Shown piece after piece: positions 30,907 to 32,674 of a stretch of DNA of 32,674 nt. Both the position numbers and the translations under genes were made by a program. Each line of letters begins with the position of its first letter. Position 1 is the first letter of the stretch. The stretch lies in assembly GCA_001600875.1 (NCBI GenBank), contig BCLD01000014.1, positions 219,049 to 251,722 of the forward strand, read 5' to 3'. Under the pieces are notes generated by a model. It was given only the letters and a program-made list of their open reading frames with translations, was not told the origin of the DNA and searched no databases. Source of the DNA: Solicoccozyma terricola. Taxonomy: Eukaryota > Basidiomycota > Tremellomycetes > Filobasidiales > Piskurozymaceae.

Positions 30907-32547
30907 TTACTTCTGCTGGTCTTCGAGAGGGGTCATAATCCACTTCTCCTTGGGCAATTGGGCCTCTGGGATACCGAGCTCGATAAGCTTGCCAAACGCG
31001 GCAGCGAAGCTGGAGCGAGGAGAATATCAGTAATTCCGCACAAGGGGAACTCGGGTCGGTCCTACTGTCAAGGCGAACTCACTCCTTGAAGAACAAGTCA
31101 GCATCATCAGCGTAAGCCTTCGCGTACTTCTTGAACGACTTGTCCTTGACGATAGCCATGTCGGTGCTATAAAGGGTCAAGGAAACGGCAGTCAGTATAG
31201 GTGTGTGGTGGAAGAATACAGTTGCAGACCACTCACGGCAACATCATCAAAGACTTGGTCTTGCTGTCCTCGAACTGAGCTGGGCCGTTCCTGTATCACG
31301 TCGAAACCACTCGTTGACATCCAGGATTCTGCACCTCCCGACGAACCGAAAAGAAAGAAACTCACCACTTCCTCCAGTTCCACTTCTCATTGAACAAGAG
31401 AGTGAAATAGTCGTTGGTGAAGGTGGTAGGACTGAATGTCCAAGGTCCATCGAAGCCGGATCGATCTACGCAGCCGATTCAACGCATCAGCTCAAGGCGA
31501 ATGGAAGGGATAATCACCCATGAATTTACCAGTGTGGCATCGACCCATAGCGTGAGCACCAGAGAGTGCAACAATCTCCTGATCGTTGAAACTGAAACCA
31601 GGCGGGGGGTTAGATATCAACACCCGGGGCATTCCACTCGAATGCCGTCCGCCCTACTCACCCCATTCGGTTGAAAATCGCCCTCAAATGATCCTGAGCC
31701 TGAGACGCATCTGGCAACCTGCCATCAGGAGTAACGTCTTTCTCAAACCCATCGATTCTTCCAGGCCTCCAAGGGACCTTCGGACCTTGAGCTTCTTGAA
31801 CGGCACAAACACCACCGAGGGTCCAGAGATCACCGTAGGAGATCCATGGGAATTGCTCCTTGATCGTCTGCATGTGGTCTCGGGCGACGTTCTGGAGAAG
31901 AGAGTGAAAAGGTCTCGTCAGTGTTCGTGGCTCTTTCTAGGCTGCACCCAGTGGACAATTTCCGCTTACCAAGCCGTTATTGGCACCGTGCAAAGACTCT
32001 GGCTTGAATCGCATGGTAGCGTAGTTACTGATAGGGGGAGATTAACAAATTTTGGTTGGTCAATGCGCATTCGTCACCGGGGTTTTTACGCCTGTATTTC
32101 CCTCCCAACTCACGATCCACCGGTGTTGGTGTTCTTGTCATAGGTACCGGAAGAGTGCCAAGCGAGACGAAGCAAAACAGGACCCAAGGACCCATCTACT
32201 CGACGCGAAAACAAAAACAAAAAAACACGTCTATGATCAACATCCAACGACCGAAAACAAACCCCCCCCCCCCGGGGGCCACCCCCGCACTCACCATCAT
32301 AATCATCCTTCTCCAACTTGTCCGCAATCACATTATAAACCTTTTGATAATCCTCTTTCCCCCTCTTCAACCCCAACTTGTTCTCCGCAACCGCTTTCGC
32401 AGTCTCCACTTTCGTACCCAATTCTTTAGCTGACTCTTGAGCGGTACCAGATGTTCCGTAGAAATAGTATGCACCACCTGCTGCGGCGACACCAAGAGCT
32501 GCGAGGAAGATTGGGGCGTTGGATTTACCAGGTGGAGGTGGGGGTGG
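30907..32547 (-). CDS. CCP1: Cytochrome c peroxidase (5' partial, 341 aa visible)
   Basis: Haem enzyme of the mitochondrial intermembrane space that reduces hydrogen peroxide with electrons from cytochrome c. Visible exons: complement(32295..32547, 32114..32195, 31970..32027, 31662..31891, 31530..31591, 31366..31465, 31237..31290, 31083..31166, 30907..31009). The first visible exon begins [14 protein letters not shown] and has a membrane segment ([17 protein letters not shown]), the inner-membrane sorting signal of this family. Catalytic motifs are [12 protein letters not shown] with distal Arg/Trp/His, [38 protein letters not shown] with the proximal haem His, and [23 protein letters not shown] near the C terminus. 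The presequence exon is missing; the acceptor CAACAG before 32547 indicates it lies further right, probably beyond the window. An ATG at 32649 in the same open frame reads through a C-rich intron-like stretch and is unlikely. Confidence 0.94.
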
Positions 32548-32674
32548 CTGTTGTGGTAGGAGATAGAACCGAGGGGGGGGAGGGGGGGGCGGAGGGGGTG
32601 TGAGGCGCATCAGTATGAATTTAAAACTCCACACGGCAACCGACGACATATCTTCGCTCGATGTAAAACCCCTC
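32548..32674 (-). other. CCP1 intron or 5' region at window edge
   Basis: C-rich on the coding strand (several C runs between 32564 and 32600) and ending CCACAACAG before the first visible CCP1 exon. It looks like intron sequence; the upstream exon is not in the window. Confidence 0.5.

Overview
This window is nuclear DNA from a fungus, most likely a basidiomycete yeast of the Tremellomycetes (Cryptococcus/Kwoniella-like). The evidence is very high intron density, introns mostly 50-80 bp with GTRNGY donors, CTRAC-like branch sites and NAG acceptors, tightly packed genes on both strands, and a HAM1-type gene. The genus cannot be named from sequence alone. Gene models below were built by hand, checking reading frame and splice phase at every junction.

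Layout, left to right: an orphan gene with two cysteine clusters (-); HAM1-like TULIP/BPI-type protein (-, 11 exons); glyoxalase II (-, 6 exons) divergent from an orphan, probably mitochondrial, protein (+); a direct tandem duplication of about 1.2 kb carrying two small Cys/His proteins (+) and a dead copy of the first exon of the next gene; ALE1-type MBOAT lysophospholipid acyltransferase (+, 9 exons); Tra2-like RRM splicing factor (-, 8 exons); IMP4 of the U3 snoRNP (-, N terminus lost in a 780-base N gap); INO80 chromatin-remodelling ATPase (+, 20 exons); an AlkB-like 2-oxoglutarate dioxygenase (+); NEM1-type phosphatase (-); HFI1/ADA1 of SAGA (-); and cytochrome c peroxidase (-, 5' end beyond the window).

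Most genes are housekeeping and act in unrelated places: methylglyoxal and peroxide detoxification (GLO2, CCP1), phospholipid metabolism (ALE1, NEM1), chromatin and transcription (INO80, HFI1), and RNA (TRA2-like, IMP4). The accessory part is 7.7-10.4 kb. There, two neighbouring paralogues keep nearly identical flanks but have almost unalignable coding sequence apart from a fixed Cys/His skeleton resembling a RING/treble-clef core. Other notable points are a 5-nt microexon that supplies the Walker A lysine of INO80, and long pure C or G runs lying mostly inside introns or at the assembly gap. No tRNA, rRNA, CRISPR array, transposon or prokaryotic feature was found.
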